Part shown: in pieces, positions 54,509 to 64,000 of the stretch | How the letters are laid out: every line of letters begins with the position of its first letter | Numbering within the stretch: position 1 is the first letter of the stretch | DNA from: Massilia varians | GTDB taxonomy: Bacteria > Pseudomonadota > Gammaproteobacteria > Burkholderiales > Burkholderiaceae_D | Direction: 5' to 3' | Assembly (NCBI RefSeq): GCF_027923905.1 | Contig: NZ_AP026966.1 | Coordinates: 2,171,001 to 2,235,000, forward strand | DNA: 64,000 nt | Translations under genes and position numbers: made by a program | Notes under the pieces: model-generated | The model's input: only the letters and a program-made list of their open reading frames with translations | Told to the model about the DNA's origin: nothing | Databases searched by the model: none

Positions 54509-56661
54509 AGCAGAGGCAAACGCACCGAGAAAATGACCTCGTTTCCATCGTGGCGGTAGGCGATCTCGCCATGGTGCTCGCGTACAATCTGCTGCGCGAT
54601 GTACAGCCCCAGGCCCATGCCGGTGCGGTTGCGCGGGTTGTTCAGCGAGGCGCGCTTGAAAGGGTTGAACAGCGTCGCCACCAGTTCCGGCGCGATCGGG
54701 GCGCCCGCATTGCTGACGTCGACCACCGCCTCCTTGCCCTCCACCCGCACGCAGACGCGTACCGGCTTGCCCACCTCGCCATGGTGGCGCGCATTGCTGA
54801 GCAGGTTGGACAGCACTTGCGCCATCCGCCCGCTGTCGGCATTCACCATCGCCTGCTCGTCGCAGGTCAGCTGGTAGGGGATGGTCGGGTAGGCCAGGCG
54901 CGCCTCGTCGATCAGGTCTTCCACCAGGGCGGTCAGGTCGACCGGTTCGAGCGCCACGCCCAGGCCCAGGCCGCCGTCGATCCGGCTCATGTCGAGCACC
55001 TGCGTGATCATGCGCTGCATGCGGCTGGTGGAAGACTGGATGCGCTTGCCCAGGGTCGGCTGGCTGTTGCCCTTCTCGAGCACCATGCCGGCCATGTTGA
55101 TCGAATGGAGCGGGTCGCGCAGGTCGTGGCCGAGCATGGCCAGCAACTGGGCGCGCGTGGCTTCGGTCTGGGCGCGGCGCGAGGTCATCACGCGCACCAG
55201 CTCGGCCAGGGTCAGGCGCGCATTGGCCAGGATGGTCGCTTCCCAGGGATGCGCGTGGCCGCGCACGGTTTCAAACCAGGCGTCAAAAGAGCCGCGCGGG
55301 GTCAGGCGCTCGCCCAGCGGGCCGAAGGTCGTGGTCTTTTCGGGGCGGCCGCCCCAGGCGACCTGTTCGATCTGTTCGACCCGCAGCAGCAGATTCCAGC
55401 CGTTGGCGGCCGGGTCGAAGGGCAGGGCCAGCAAACCGACCCACTTGCCGAGCCGCCCGCGGATCGCTTCCGGCCAGTCGTCCAGCTTCTCGCGCACCAC
55501 CACCTCGTGCGCGCCCTCGGGCAGCGAGGCGATGATCGCCTCGGCCAGCTCTTGAGGCAGGTCGCCCCGGACCTGCACCTTGTGATAGTAGCTGGTGACC
55601 TGGGCCTGGGCCTGGTTCGCGTCCAGAACGGCGTTGGAGAAGCGGCCGAAGGTCTCGAGCGGATCGTCTTCCAGCAGCAGGTCTTCGACCAGCTCCGTGC
55701 GGGTCGAGGCGGAGCGCTCGATCATCTCGCTTTCCAGGCGCGACTCGATGCTGTGGATGGTCGATGCCATCACCTGGGCCAGCACGTCGCAGGCCATGCG
55801 GATCGAGTAGGGCACGAGTTTGCGCGCCATGTGGTGGCAGGCGATCAGTCCCCACAGCCGGCCGTTGATGACGATCGACACGCTCATCGACGCGCCGACG
55901 CCCATGTTCTTCAGGTACTCGATGTGGATCGGCGAGACGCTGCGCAGCACGGCATGGCTCATGTCGAGCGGCAGCGCATCCGGCGTGCCCAGCAGCGGCA
56001 CCATGGTGTCGTCGACATCGATGATCGAACGCAGCGTGTTCAGCACATACAGGCGGCGCGCCTGGGCCGGGATGTCCGAGGCCGGGTAGCGCTGGCCGAG
56101 GTAGGGCACGATATCCCCGCGCCGGGCTTCGGCCACCACGTCGCCGCTGTCGTCCGGGCGGAAACGGTAGGCCATCACGCGGTCGAAGCCGGTGAACGCG
56201 CGGATCTGGTCCACCGCGATCGACAGCAGGCCTTCGATGCTCTTCTGGCGGCGCAGGCGGTCGATCGAGGCATGCGCCTTCACCGCGAACAGCGCCACTT
56301 CGTCGGTGCTGGCCTCGCGCTGCTCGAATTCGGCGATCACCCGGCCGAAGGCGGCGTGCACGACGCAGTCGAAATCGGCATCGCCGATCCAGACCGGAAC
56401 CATGGACGGCGTGACTTCCGGTTCGCCCGGTCCGAGGTAATCGACCAGCAGTTCGAGCGCCGCCGCCGGCAGGTCGAGTGCGGCATAGGGCGCGCCGAGT
56501 TCGGGTGCGAGGCCGAGCATGGCCGGGGCGTTGGCGCTCCAGCCTTCCAGCGTACCGTCGATGGTGAAAAAGAGGAGGGCGCCATGGGGCTGGATCGAGC
56601 CGGGGAGGTGGATCGGCTCGTCGGCGCAGTTCAGCAGGTCGACCTGACGGCCGTGCTCCAT
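54505..56661 (-). CDS. Bacteriophytochrome histidine kinase
   Basis: The 718-residue product is a red/far-red light sensor. Cys12 in DLLNCADEPIHLPGSIQPHG is the canonical biliverdin-linking residue. The PAS domain spans about 12-115, GAF about 140-300 with YPASDIPAQARRLY and LWGLIACHH, and PHY about 310-480 with VAWGGRPE and the PRGSF tongue motif. The kinase has H-box AMLGHDLRDPLHSI (His about 512), N-box NLLSNARHH and GMGLGLYIAQQI. The ATG at 56661 is used; a TTG at 56685 is an alternative. The gene stops inside repeat copy 4. No haem oxygenase or response regulator is next to it. Confidence 0.93.
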   Translation of the reverse strand: MEHGRQVDLLNCADEPIHLPGSIQPHGALLFFTIDGTLEGWSANAPAMLGLAPELGAPYAALDLPAAALELLVDYLGPGEPEVTPSMVPVWIGDADFDCVVHAAFGRVIAEFEQREASTDEVALFAVKAHASIDRLRRQKSIEGLLSIAVDQIRAFTGFDRVMAYRFRPDDSGDVVAEARRGDIVPYLGQRYPASDIPAQARRLYVLNTLRSIIDVDDTMVPLLGTPDALPLDMSHAVLRSVSPIHIEYLKNMGVGASMSVSIVINGRLWGLIACHHMARKLVPYSIRMACDVLAQVMASTIHSIESRLESEMIERSASTRTELVEDLLLEDDPLETFGRFSNAVLDANQAQAQVTSYYHKVQVRGDLPQELAEAIIASLPEGAHEVVVREKLDDWPEAIRGRLGKWVGLLALPFDPAANGWNLLLRVEQIEQVAWGGRPEKTTTFGPLGERLTPRGSFDAWFETVRGHAHPWEATILANARLTLAELVRVMTSRRAQTEATRAQLLAMLGHDLRDPLHSINMAGMVLEKGNSQPTLGKRIQSSTSRMQRMITQVLDMSRIDGGLGLGVALEPVDLTALVEDLIDEARLAYPTIPYQLTCDEQAMVNADSGRMAQVLSNLLSNARHHGEVGKPVRVCVRVEGKEAVVDVSNAGAPIAPELVATLFNPFKRASLNNPRNRTGMGLGLYIAQQIVREHHGEIAYRHDGNEVIFSVRLPLL

Positions 56662-56801
56662 GGGAATCACGGTAGTACCCTTCAATTCGCCACCATTCCC
56701 TTCTCGTCAATTCCGGCAAAATGCCGGTCGAGCGAATTTTACATCTAATACATATCAGGACACATATTATTGTTGTGTCATGTCGCACTCTGTGCGGCGG
56801 C

Positions 56802-57461
56802 TCACTCGAGCAGGGCGGGGCGCAGCAGGACGATCAGGGCACCGTGGCCGCCGTCTTTCTTTCCTGCAACGCAAAAGGCGACGACGTCGCTTTTTTGCAC
56901 CAGCCAGCTGTGCACGATCCCGCGCAGGACCGGCTGGCCTTGCGGGGAACCGTAGCCGATGCCGTGGACGATGCGCACGCAGCGCACGCCGCGCCGGTTG
57001 GCGCGGTGGAGAAAGTCGGTGAGGGCGTCGCGCGCCCCGTCGCGGTTCAGGCCATGCAGGTCGAGTTCGTCCTGCACGGGCCAGTGGCGCTTGCGCAGCT
57101 TCTTGACCACGTCCGGCCCCACGCCCGGCTGGGCGTAGCTCAGCGACGGGTCCTCGTCGAGCAGGCCGTCGACGTCGAACTCGTCGGACAGCGACTCGCG
57201 CAGCACCGCGGCGATTTCCTCCTCCTCGGTGAGCGGGGTACGGTCGCGGAAAGCGCGGTCGGAGGCCACGTACACCGGACGGTAGACGTAGCGGTCCGAT
57301 TCGGGAATCTTGGTGACGCCCTGCATCGCGCCGCGGAACTCCACGGCGCGTTCGCGCGCGATCCGCTCGCGCTTCTCGCGCTCGGCCCGTTCGATGGCGC
57401 GCAGGCGCTCGTCTTCCTTGAGCTTGTCGCGCAAGCCCTTCAACTCGGAAAAGTCCTTCAT
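56802..57461 (-). CDS. Smr domain protein (MutS2 C-terminal type)
   Basis: The 219-residue product has a highly charged helical N-terminus (residues 1-45, Arg/Glu-rich). A C-terminal Smr domain follows (about 128-215), with ELDLHGLNRDGARDALTDFL and VRIVHGIGYGSPQGQPVLRG. Smr domains nick DNA or cleave RNA; the LDLHGL motif and the HGxG loop are both intact. The short gap to trxB suggests separate transcription units, both on the minus strand. Confidence 0.9.
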   Translation of the reverse strand: MKDFSELKGLRDKLKEDERLRAIERAEREKRERIARERAVEFRGAMQGVTKIPESDRYVYRPVYVASDRAFRDRTPLTEEEEIAAVLRESLSDEFDVDGLLDEDPSLSYAQPGVGPDVVKKLRKRHWPVQDELDLHGLNRDGARDALTDFLHRANRRGVRCVRIVHGIGYGSPQGQPVLRGIVHSWLVQKSDVVAFCVAGKKDGGHGALIVLLRPALLE

Positions 57462-57483
57462 GCCGCCATCGTACCGTGAGTCT

Positions 57484-58635
<1,152 letters not shown>

Positions 58636-58656
58636 TCACTTTCGTAGTACCGAGCA

Positions 58657-61152
58657 ATGAGCAAGAACAGCCAAGCCAGCACTTCCGGATACACCCGCAC
58701 TGCGCAATCCACACGCGCCCGCCAGCCCCTGCCTGGCCGGCTGTCGCGACTCCTGTCGGAAGCGCGCTGGATCGCCATGGCCGTGGCCTTCCTGTATTTC
58801 GTGCTTATTTTATTAAGCTACAACAAGGGTGACCCGGGCTGGTCGCATGCCAATGCCGTCCCCAAGATCGCCAACCTGGGCGGCAAGGCCGGCGCCTGGC
58901 TGTCCGACCTGCTGCTGTTCATCTTCGGTTTCTCGGCCTGGTGGTGGGGCGTGATCTTCCTGCGCGGGGTCTGGAAGGGCTGGCGCCGCCTGACCGACAA
59001 GCTGGGCGCGGTCAGCGAGGAGCCGCATCATGCCGGCGAGATGTACGTGCGCTGGACCGGATTCGCCATCATGCTGGCCGGCAGCCTGGGCCTGGAATAC
59101 CTGCGCCTGTGGTCCTGGAACGTCGAGCTGCCGCGCGCCGCCGGCGGCGTGCTGGGCCAGCTGATCGGCCATTCGGCCCACGTCGCCTTCGGCTTCACCG
59201 GCGCGACCCTGCTGCTCCTGCTGCTGTTCGGCCTGGGCTTCTCGCTGTTCTTCCAGGTGTCCTGGCTGGCCGTGGCCGAGCGCATCGGCGAGTCGGTCGA
59301 GAACACGATCGGCTGGTTCCACATGCGCATGGAAGACCACGAGGACCGCAAGCAGGGCGAAGCGGCCGCCGTCAAGCGCGACGAGCTGGTGGTCAACGAG
59401 CGCCAGAAGTACACCGAAAAGCATCCGGCCCCGCCGCCGATCGTCAAGGCCGAGCCGTCGCTGGAGCCGCGCGCCGAGCCGACCCAGGCGGCCCCTCAGG
59501 TGCCCCAGGTCCTGCCGCCGTCGACGCCGGCTTCGCTCGCCATGCCGGCGCCGTCGGCCCAGGCCCCGGTGCCGTCGATCAAGATCGAGCCGCAGATGAC
59601 CAGCGTGCCGAAATCCGAGCGCGCCCAGAAGGAAATGCAGACCCCGCTGTTCCACGAGCTGGCGGGCGACGGCGGCCTGCCGCCGCTGGCGCTGCTGGAC
59701 GAAGCCCCGCCGGCACAGGAGGCGGTGGCGGTCGAGACCCTGGAATTCACCAGCCGCCTGATCGAAAAGAAGCTGTCCGACTTCGGCGTCGAAGCCAAGG
59801 TCGTGGCCGCCTACCCGGGGCCGGTGGTCACCCGCTACGAGATCGAGCCGGCCACCGGCGTGAAGGGCAGCCAGATCGTCAACCTGGCGCGCGACCTGGC
59901 GCGTTCGCTGTCGCTGACTTCGATCCGGGTGGTCGAGACCATCCCGGGCAAGAACTACATGGCGCTCGAGCTGCCGAATCCGAAGCGCCAGATCGTGCGC
60001 CTGTCGGAGATCGTCGGTTCCAAGGTCTATGGCGACAGCGCATCAAGCCTGACCGTCGCCCTGGGCAAGGACATCGCCGGTAAACCAGTCTGCGCCGACC
60101 TGGCCAAGATGCCGCACCTCCTGGTGGCGGGCACCACCGGTTCGGGTAAATCGGTGGGCATCAACGCGACCATCCTGTCCTTGCTCTACAAATCCGACCC
60201 GGCGGACGTGCGCCTGATCCTGATCGACCCGAAGATGCTGGAGATGTCGGTGTACGAAGGCATCCCGCACCTGTTGGCGCCGGTGGTGACCGACATGCGC
60301 CAGGCGGGCCACGCCCTGAACTGGGCGGTCAACGAGATGGAGCGCCGCTACAAGCTCATGTCCAAGCTTGGCGTGCGCAACCTGGCCGGCTACAACGGCA
60401 AGATCGTGGAGGCGGCCAAGCGCGAGGAACACATCCCGAACCCGTTCTCGATCACCCCGGACGCGCCCGAGCCGCTCGAGAAGCTGCCGACCATCGTCAT
60501 CATCATCGACGAGCTGGCCGACCTGATGATGGTCGTGGGTAAGAAGGTGGAAGAACTGATCGCCCGCATCGCGCAGAAGGCGCGCGCGGCCGGCATCCAC
60601 CTGATCCTGGCGACCCAGCGGCCGTCGGTGGACGTGATCACCGGCCTGATCAAGGCAAATATCCCGACCCGCATCGCCTTCCAGGTCTCCTCGAAGATCG
60701 ACTCGCGCACCATTCTCGACCAGATGGGCGCGGAAACGCTGCTGGGCATGGGCGACATGCTGTACATGCCGCCGGGTACCGGCCTGCCGGTCCGCGTGCA
60801 CGGCGCCTTCGTCTCGGACGACGAAGTGCATCGAGTTGTAAAACATCTCCAGTCGCTGGGAGAACCGAACTATATTGAAGGCATCCTGGAAGGCGGTACG
60901 CTGGAAGAGGGCAATGCCGACGGCATCCCGGCGGGCGAGGGCGGCGGCGAATCCGACGCGCTCTACGACCAGGCCGTGGCCGTGGTGCTCAAGAACCGCA
61001 AGGCCTCGATCTCGCTGGTCCAGCGCCACCTGCGCATCGGCTACAACCGTGCGGCCCGCCTGATCGAGCAGATGGAGCAGAACGGCATGGTGTCGCCGAT
61101 GCAGTCGAACGGCAACCGCGACATCCTCGTGCCGGCCACGACCGCCGAATAA
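58657..61152 (+). CDS. ftsK: DNA translocase FtsK/SpoIIIE
   Basis: The 831-residue product has four N-terminal membrane helices (residues about 35-215). A Pro/Ala-rich linker follows (about 250-340), then the motor domain with Walker [14 protein letters not shown] (near 493), Walker [13 protein letters not shown] and [14 protein letters not shown]-terminal gamma winged helix (about 765-831) recognises KOPS. Length is typical of betaproteobacteria. It couples division to chromosome segregation. Confidence 0.95.
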   Translation: MSKNSQASTSGYTRTAQSTRARQPLPGRLSRLLSEARWIAMAVAFLYFVLILLSYNKGDPGWSHANAVPKIANLGGKAGAWLSDLLLFIFGFSAWWWGVIFLRGVWKGWRRLTDKLGAVSEEPHHAGEMYVRWTGFAIMLAGSLGLEYLRLWSWNVELPRAAGGVLGQLIGHSAHVAFGFTGATLLLLLLFGLGFSLFFQVSWLAVAERIGESVENTIGWFHMRMEDHEDRKQGEAAAVKRDELVVNERQKYTEKHPAPPPIVKAEPSLEPRAEPTQAAPQVPQVLPPSTPASLAMPAPSAQAPVPSIKIEPQMTSVPKSERAQKEMQTPLFHELAGDGGLPPLALLDEAPPAQEAVAVETLEFTSRLIEKKLSDFGVEAKVVAAYPGPVVTRYEIEPATGVKGSQIVNLARDLARSLSLTSIRVVETIPGKNYMALELPNPKRQIVRLSEIVGSKVYGDSASSLTVALGKDIAGKPVCADLAKMPHLLVAGTTGSGKSVGINATILSLLYKSDPADVRLILIDPKMLEMSVYEGIPHLLAPVVTDMRQAGHALNWAVNEMERRYKLMSKLGVRNLAGYNGKIVEAAKREEHIPNPFSITPDAPEPLEKLPTIVIIIDELADLMMVVGKKVEELIARIAQKARAAGIHLILATQRPSVDVITGLIKANIPTRIAFQVSSKIDSRTILDQMGAETLLGMGDMLYMPPGTGLPVRVHGAFVSDDEVHRVVKHLQSLGEPNYIEGILEGGTLEEGNADGIPAGEGGGESDALYDQAVAVVLKNRKASISLVQRHLRIGYNRAARLIEQMEQNGMVSPMQSNGNRDILVPATTAE

Positions 61153-61180
61153 CCGGTCTGTCACCGTATGTGGGCGGGTC

Positions 61181-61207
61181 GTGATGCGGTCCACTGGACC
61201 GCATCAC
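61181..61207. repeat. Perfect 13-bp inverted repeat between ftsK and lolA
   Basis: GTGATGCGGTCCA (61181-61193) and its exact complement (61195-61207) flank a single C. It lies 28 bp after the ftsK stop and 49 bp before the lolA ATG. It has no T-run, so it may be a regulatory site or an RNA hairpin in the lolA leader. Confidence 0.6.
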
Positions 61208-61255
61208 CCCACGCGGTCTACGTACGGCGGCAAGGCCACAACAAGAGGAATGTAT

Positions 61256-61891
61256 ATGAAATTCACGACTTACCGATTCGCAGCACTCATCGCAACGACC
61301 GCATTTGCCCTGTCGGCCAACGCCGGCGCCGCCGCCCTCGACCAGTTCAAGAGCTTCGTCGCCAGCACCAAGTCGGCCAAGGGCGAATTCACCCAGCAGC
61401 AGCTGACCAAATCCAAGAGCGGCAAGGCGGCGCCGGTCTCGAGCGGCACGTTCGTGTTCGCCCGTCCCGGCAAGTTCATCTGGACCTACCAGAAGCCCTA
61501 TGAACAGCTGCTGCAGGCCGATGGCGAGACGCTCTACATCTACGACAAGGACCTGAACCAGGTCAGCACCCGCAAGCTGGGCAACGCCCTGGGTTCGTCG
61601 CCGGCCGCCATCCTGTTCGGCAGCAACGACCTGGAAAAGAACTTCACCCTCTCGGAAGCCGGCGAGCGCGACGGCGCCGAATGGCTGACCGCGGTACCGA
61701 AGAGCAAGGACACCACCTTCGAGCAGATCGGCATCGGCCTGAAGGGCGGGGTGCCGGTGGCGATGGAGCTGAAGGACCAGTTCGGCCAGGTCTCGCTGCT
61801 GAAGTTCACCAACTTCCAGCGCAACCCGGCGCTGGGCGCCCAGCAGTTCACCTTCTCGGTGCCGAAGGGCGCCGACGTCGTCAACCAGTAA
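61256..61891 (+). CDS. lolA: Outer-membrane lipoprotein carrier protein LolA
   Basis: The 211-residue periplasmic chaperone shuttles lipoproteins from LolCDE to LolB. It has a signal peptide ([18 protein letters not shown]), [39 protein letters not shown] and the conserved [16 protein letters not shown]. It lies downstream of ftsK, with rarA nearby, as in many Proteobacteria (ftsK-lolA-rarA). The start at 61256 has an AAGAGGAA ribosome site. Confidence 0.93.
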   Translation: MKFTTYRFAALIATTAFALSANAGAAALDQFKSFVASTKSAKGEFTQQQLTKSKSGKAAPVSSGTFVFARPGKFIWTYQKPYEQLLQADGETLYIYDKDLNQVSTRKLGNALGSSPAAILFGSNDLEKNFTLSEAGERDGAEWLTAVPKSKDTTFEQIGIGLKGGVPVAMELKDQFGQVSLLKFTNFQRNPALGAQQFTFSVPKGADVVNQ

Positions 61892-61944
61892 ATCCCGCTG
61901 CCGGGCGCCCGGCAGGATCGCGCTTGACGTCGACAGGCCCGGTC

Positions 61945-62493
61945 TCAGTAAATGGTGGTGCGCAGGTCGATGTGCTTGATCGGTTCGAGCGCAAGGAAGC
62001 TGGCGCCGGTCGGCGCAGCCTGCAGGGTCACCCAGACCGTGTGCTCCTCGTAAAAATAAGAGCGGTTGGAACCGGCGACCGAGGCGCGAAAGCGCCCGTT
62101 CCAGTCGATCCGGACCGCGTCGCCCAGCCCGCCTTCGAACAGGGGCGAGGCCAGCCAGGCCGGCCACCTGGTCCTGAGCATGCTGTCCCACGGCCGCGAC
62201 AGGGACACGGCGAACCCGTCGCCCACGCGCCAGGCCTTCAGGTTGTCCGGCCGGGCAGGGCGGTCGTGGGCCCAGGCCGGATCGTCCAGGCTGCGCACCA
62301 GGTGGCGCGGGACGAAGCCGTTTTCTTCCAGCGCCGCCACCTCGTGGCGGATCGTGGCCCCGCCGCCCAAGATGGGCAGGGTGTGCTCGCGCGGCGCGGC
62401 CAGCCGCGGCCCGGCATCGGCGGCGGCGCGCGAGGCCTTGGTCCACCTGGACCAGACGTCCTGGACCATCAGGACGGGCGCGGGATGCTTCAT
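61945..62493 (-). CDS. Conserved hypothetical protein
   Basis: I do not recognise this 182-residue protein. It starts [20 protein letters not shown] and has no signal peptide or membrane helix. Notable stretches are [36 protein letters not shown] and [19 protein letters not shown]. It sits on the opposite strand in the middle of the ftsK-lolA-rarA group, so it may be an insertion into that conserved order. The gap before it holds a CTGCCGGGC/GCCCGGCAG palindrome (61898-61915) that may end both transcripts. Confidence 0.65.
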   Translation of the reverse strand: MKHPAPVLMVQDVWSRWTKASRAAADAGPRLAAPREHTLPILGGGATIRHEVAALEENGFVPRHLVRSLDDPAWAHDRPARPDNLKAWRVGDGFAVSLSRPWDSMLRTRWPAWLASPLFEGGLGDAVRIDWNGRFRASVAGSNRSYFYEEHTVWVTLQAAPTGASFLALEPIKHIDLRTTIY

Positions 62494-62641
62494 GGGGCGG
62501 CTCCGGCATGGAAACGGGGAGTCATTATAGGACAGGCGCCGCCCGGGCCGACCGTCTCTGCCGCGTGCATCGGCTACACTAGGCACATGCACAACACTTC
62601 GCACTATTTCTCCTTTCCCTCGCGCGTCCCGGGAGCGCATC

Positions 62642-63946
62642 ATGGATGACCTGTTCAAGAACGAGCCCGCCCCGCCGCTGGCCGAAGCCCTGCGTCCGCG
62701 CACCATCGACGAAGTCATCGGCCAGAGCCACCTGCTCGGCCCCGGCAAGCCGCTGAACCTGGTGTTCAAGTCTGGCAAGCCGCATTCGATGATCCTGTGG
62801 GGACCGCCGGGCGTGGGCAAGACCACGCTGGCGCGCCTGACCGCCTATGCCTTCGACTGCGAGTTCATCGCGCTGTCGGCGGTGCTCTCGGGCGTGAAGG
62901 ACATCCGCGCCGCCGTCGAGCAGGCCGAGCACTACCTCCAGCAGGGCAAGCACACCATCCTGTTCATCGACGAGATCCACCGTTTCAACAAGTCGCAGCA
63001 GGACGCCTTGCTGCCCTTCGTGGAATCGGGCCTGGTGACCCTGATCGGCGCCACCACCGAGAACCCTTCGTTCGAGGTCAACTCGGCGCTGCTGTCGCGC
63101 TCCCAGGTCTACGTGCTCAAGGCCTTGAGCGACGAGGAGATGCGCCAGCTATTGAAGCGCGCCCAGCAGCGCGTGCTGCAGCACCTGACGTTCGACGAGG
63201 TTGCGGTCGATACCCTGGTCGGCTATGCGGACGGCGATGCGCGCCGCTTCCTCAACCTGCTGGAGCAGACCAAGACCTCGAGCGACACGGCCGGCGTCAC
63301 CCGCATCACCGCGGAGTTCGTCGAGAACGCGCTGACGCTCAACGCACGGCGCTTCGACAAGGGCGGCGACAATTTCTACGACCAGATCTCGGCCCTGCAC
63401 AAGTCGGTGCGCGGCTCGCATCCGGACGCGGCCCTGTACTGGCTGTGCCGCATGCTCGACGGCGGCGCCGACGCCAAGTACCTGTCGCGCCGCATCGTGC
63501 GCATGGCCTGGGAAGACATCGGTCTGGCCGACCCGCGCGCCCTCCAGATCGCCAACGATGCCGCCACCACCTATGAACGCCTCGGTTCGCCCGAAGGCGA
63601 GCTGGCCCTGGGCCAGGCCGTGATCTACCTGGCGATCGCCGCCAAGAGCAATGCCGGCTACAACGCGTTCAACGAAGCGATGGCCTTCGTGAAGAAGGAC
63701 AAGTCGCGCGAGGTGCCGGTCCATCTGCGCAACGCGCCCACCAAGCTGATGAAGGAACTCGGCTACGGCCACGCCTACCGCTATGCCCACGACGAGCCGC
63801 ATGCCTATGCGGCGGGCGAGACCTACCTGCCGGACGGGATGCGCGAGCCGGGCTGGTACCGGCCGGTGCCGCGCGGGGTGGAGTCGAAGATCGCCGACAA
63901 GCTCGCCTTCCTGCGCAGCCTCGACGACGAGGCCGGCGGGTCCTGA
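62642..63946 (+). CDS. rarA: Replication-associated recombination protein A (RarA/MgsA)
   Basis: The 434-residue AAA+ ATPase acts at stalled replication forks. It has [22 protein letters not shown], Walker [14 protein letters not shown] (about residue 53), Walker [21 protein letters not shown], sensor 1 [13 protein letters not shown] and a C-terminal MgsA domain with [22 protein letters not shown]. Length is standard. It is the last complete gene in the window. Confidence 0.95.
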   Translation: MDDLFKNEPAPPLAEALRPRTIDEVIGQSHLLGPGKPLNLVFKSGKPHSMILWGPPGVGKTTLARLTAYAFDCEFIALSAVLSGVKDIRAAVEQAEHYLQQGKHTILFIDEIHRFNKSQQDALLPFVESGLVTLIGATTENPSFEVNSALLSRSQVYVLKALSDEEMRQLLKRAQQRVLQHLTFDEVAVDTLVGYADGDARRFLNLLEQTKTSSDTAGVTRITAEFVENALTLNARRFDKGGDNFYDQISALHKSVRGSHPDAALYWLCRMLDGGADAKYLSRRIVRMAWEDIGLADPRALQIANDAATTYERLGSPEGELALGQAVIYLAIAAKSNAGYNAFNEAMAFVKKDKSREVPVHLRNAPTKLMKELGYGHAYRYAHDEPHAYAAGETYLPDGMREPGWYRPVPRGVESKIADKLAFLRSLDDEAGGS

Positions 63947-63947
63947 C

Positions 63948-63983
63948 GAAAAAGCCCCACGATGGGCTGGCCATCGCGGGGCT
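63948..63983 (-). terminator. Intrinsic terminator, oriented for a minus-strand gene beyond the window
   Basis: The stem AGCCCCACGATGG/CCATCGCGGGGCT (63953-63965 and 63971-63983, one mismatch) has a T-run only when read on the minus strand. It therefore most likely ends a convergent gene outside the window, and may act weakly for rarA. Confidence 0.6.
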
Positions 63984-64000
63984 GTGCAGGGTGGGGCGGA

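Overview
The window is chromosomal DNA from a high-GC betaproteobacterium, most likely the Massilia/Telluria group of Oxalobacteraceae. That placement is inferred from protein style, not from a search: a very long Burkholderiales-type RpoD, a PEP-CTERM protein, a HemCDXY operon, an NadE-PII pair and a FinO-type ProQ. Coding density is high, the genes are mostly housekeeping or environmental sensing, and no rRNA, tRNA, CRISPR array or prophage was seen.

Layout. 1-12.9 kb: a partial MDR oxidoreductase, YaeQ, a PCu(A)C copper chaperone, a GIN-domain protein, a YdcZ-type transporter, a frameshifted DUF4118-PAS-GGDEF-EAL protein, a PilT-like ATPase, an M16 peptidase, a DUF2231/sugar-dehydrogenase pair and a MASE1-like membrane protein. 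13.0-14.7 kb: a complete IS1182-family element with 31-bp inverted repeats. 14.8-21.4 kb: a two-gene cytochrome c operon, a RNase D-like exonuclease overlapping proQ, a possible small RNA and rpoD. 21.5-33.2 kb: an outer-membrane protein, a GHL10-type glycoside hydrolase, ppc, hemCDXY, an IS1111-type remnant and ppa. 33.3-35.9 kb: a secreted PA-domain metalloprotease, a small partner and a PEP-CTERM protein.

36.2-45.6 kb is the most coherent accessory locus. A TonB-dependent receptor, an alpha/beta hydrolase and a branched-chain-type ABC importer (LivK, G, F, H, M) lie on one strand. A divergent LysR regulator faces them across a spacer holding two TGTGCA palindromes exactly 120 bp apart. It reads as a dedicated uptake-and-hydrolysis pathway for an unidentified substrate.

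45.6-64 kb: acetyltransferases, a single-domain response regulator, glutamine-dependent NAD synthetase next to PII, a KaiC-like ATPase overlapping a hybrid histidine kinase, a TRIC-like channel, a bacteriophytochrome kinase, an Smr protein, TrxB, FtsK, LolA, a hypothetical protein and RarA.

Two kinds of non-coding structure recur. A dispersed inverted-repeat family beginning GTAGGGTGG and ending CACCCTA occurs four times (16.8, 24.7, 31.9 and 54.4 kb). Next to the 31.9-kb copy lies a 0.49-kb internally deleted IS1111-type element whose transposase N- and C-terminal ends are fused in frame. It keeps the downstream non-coding segment where this IS group encodes its guide RNA, and that segment shares a heptamer with the repeat end where the element sits.
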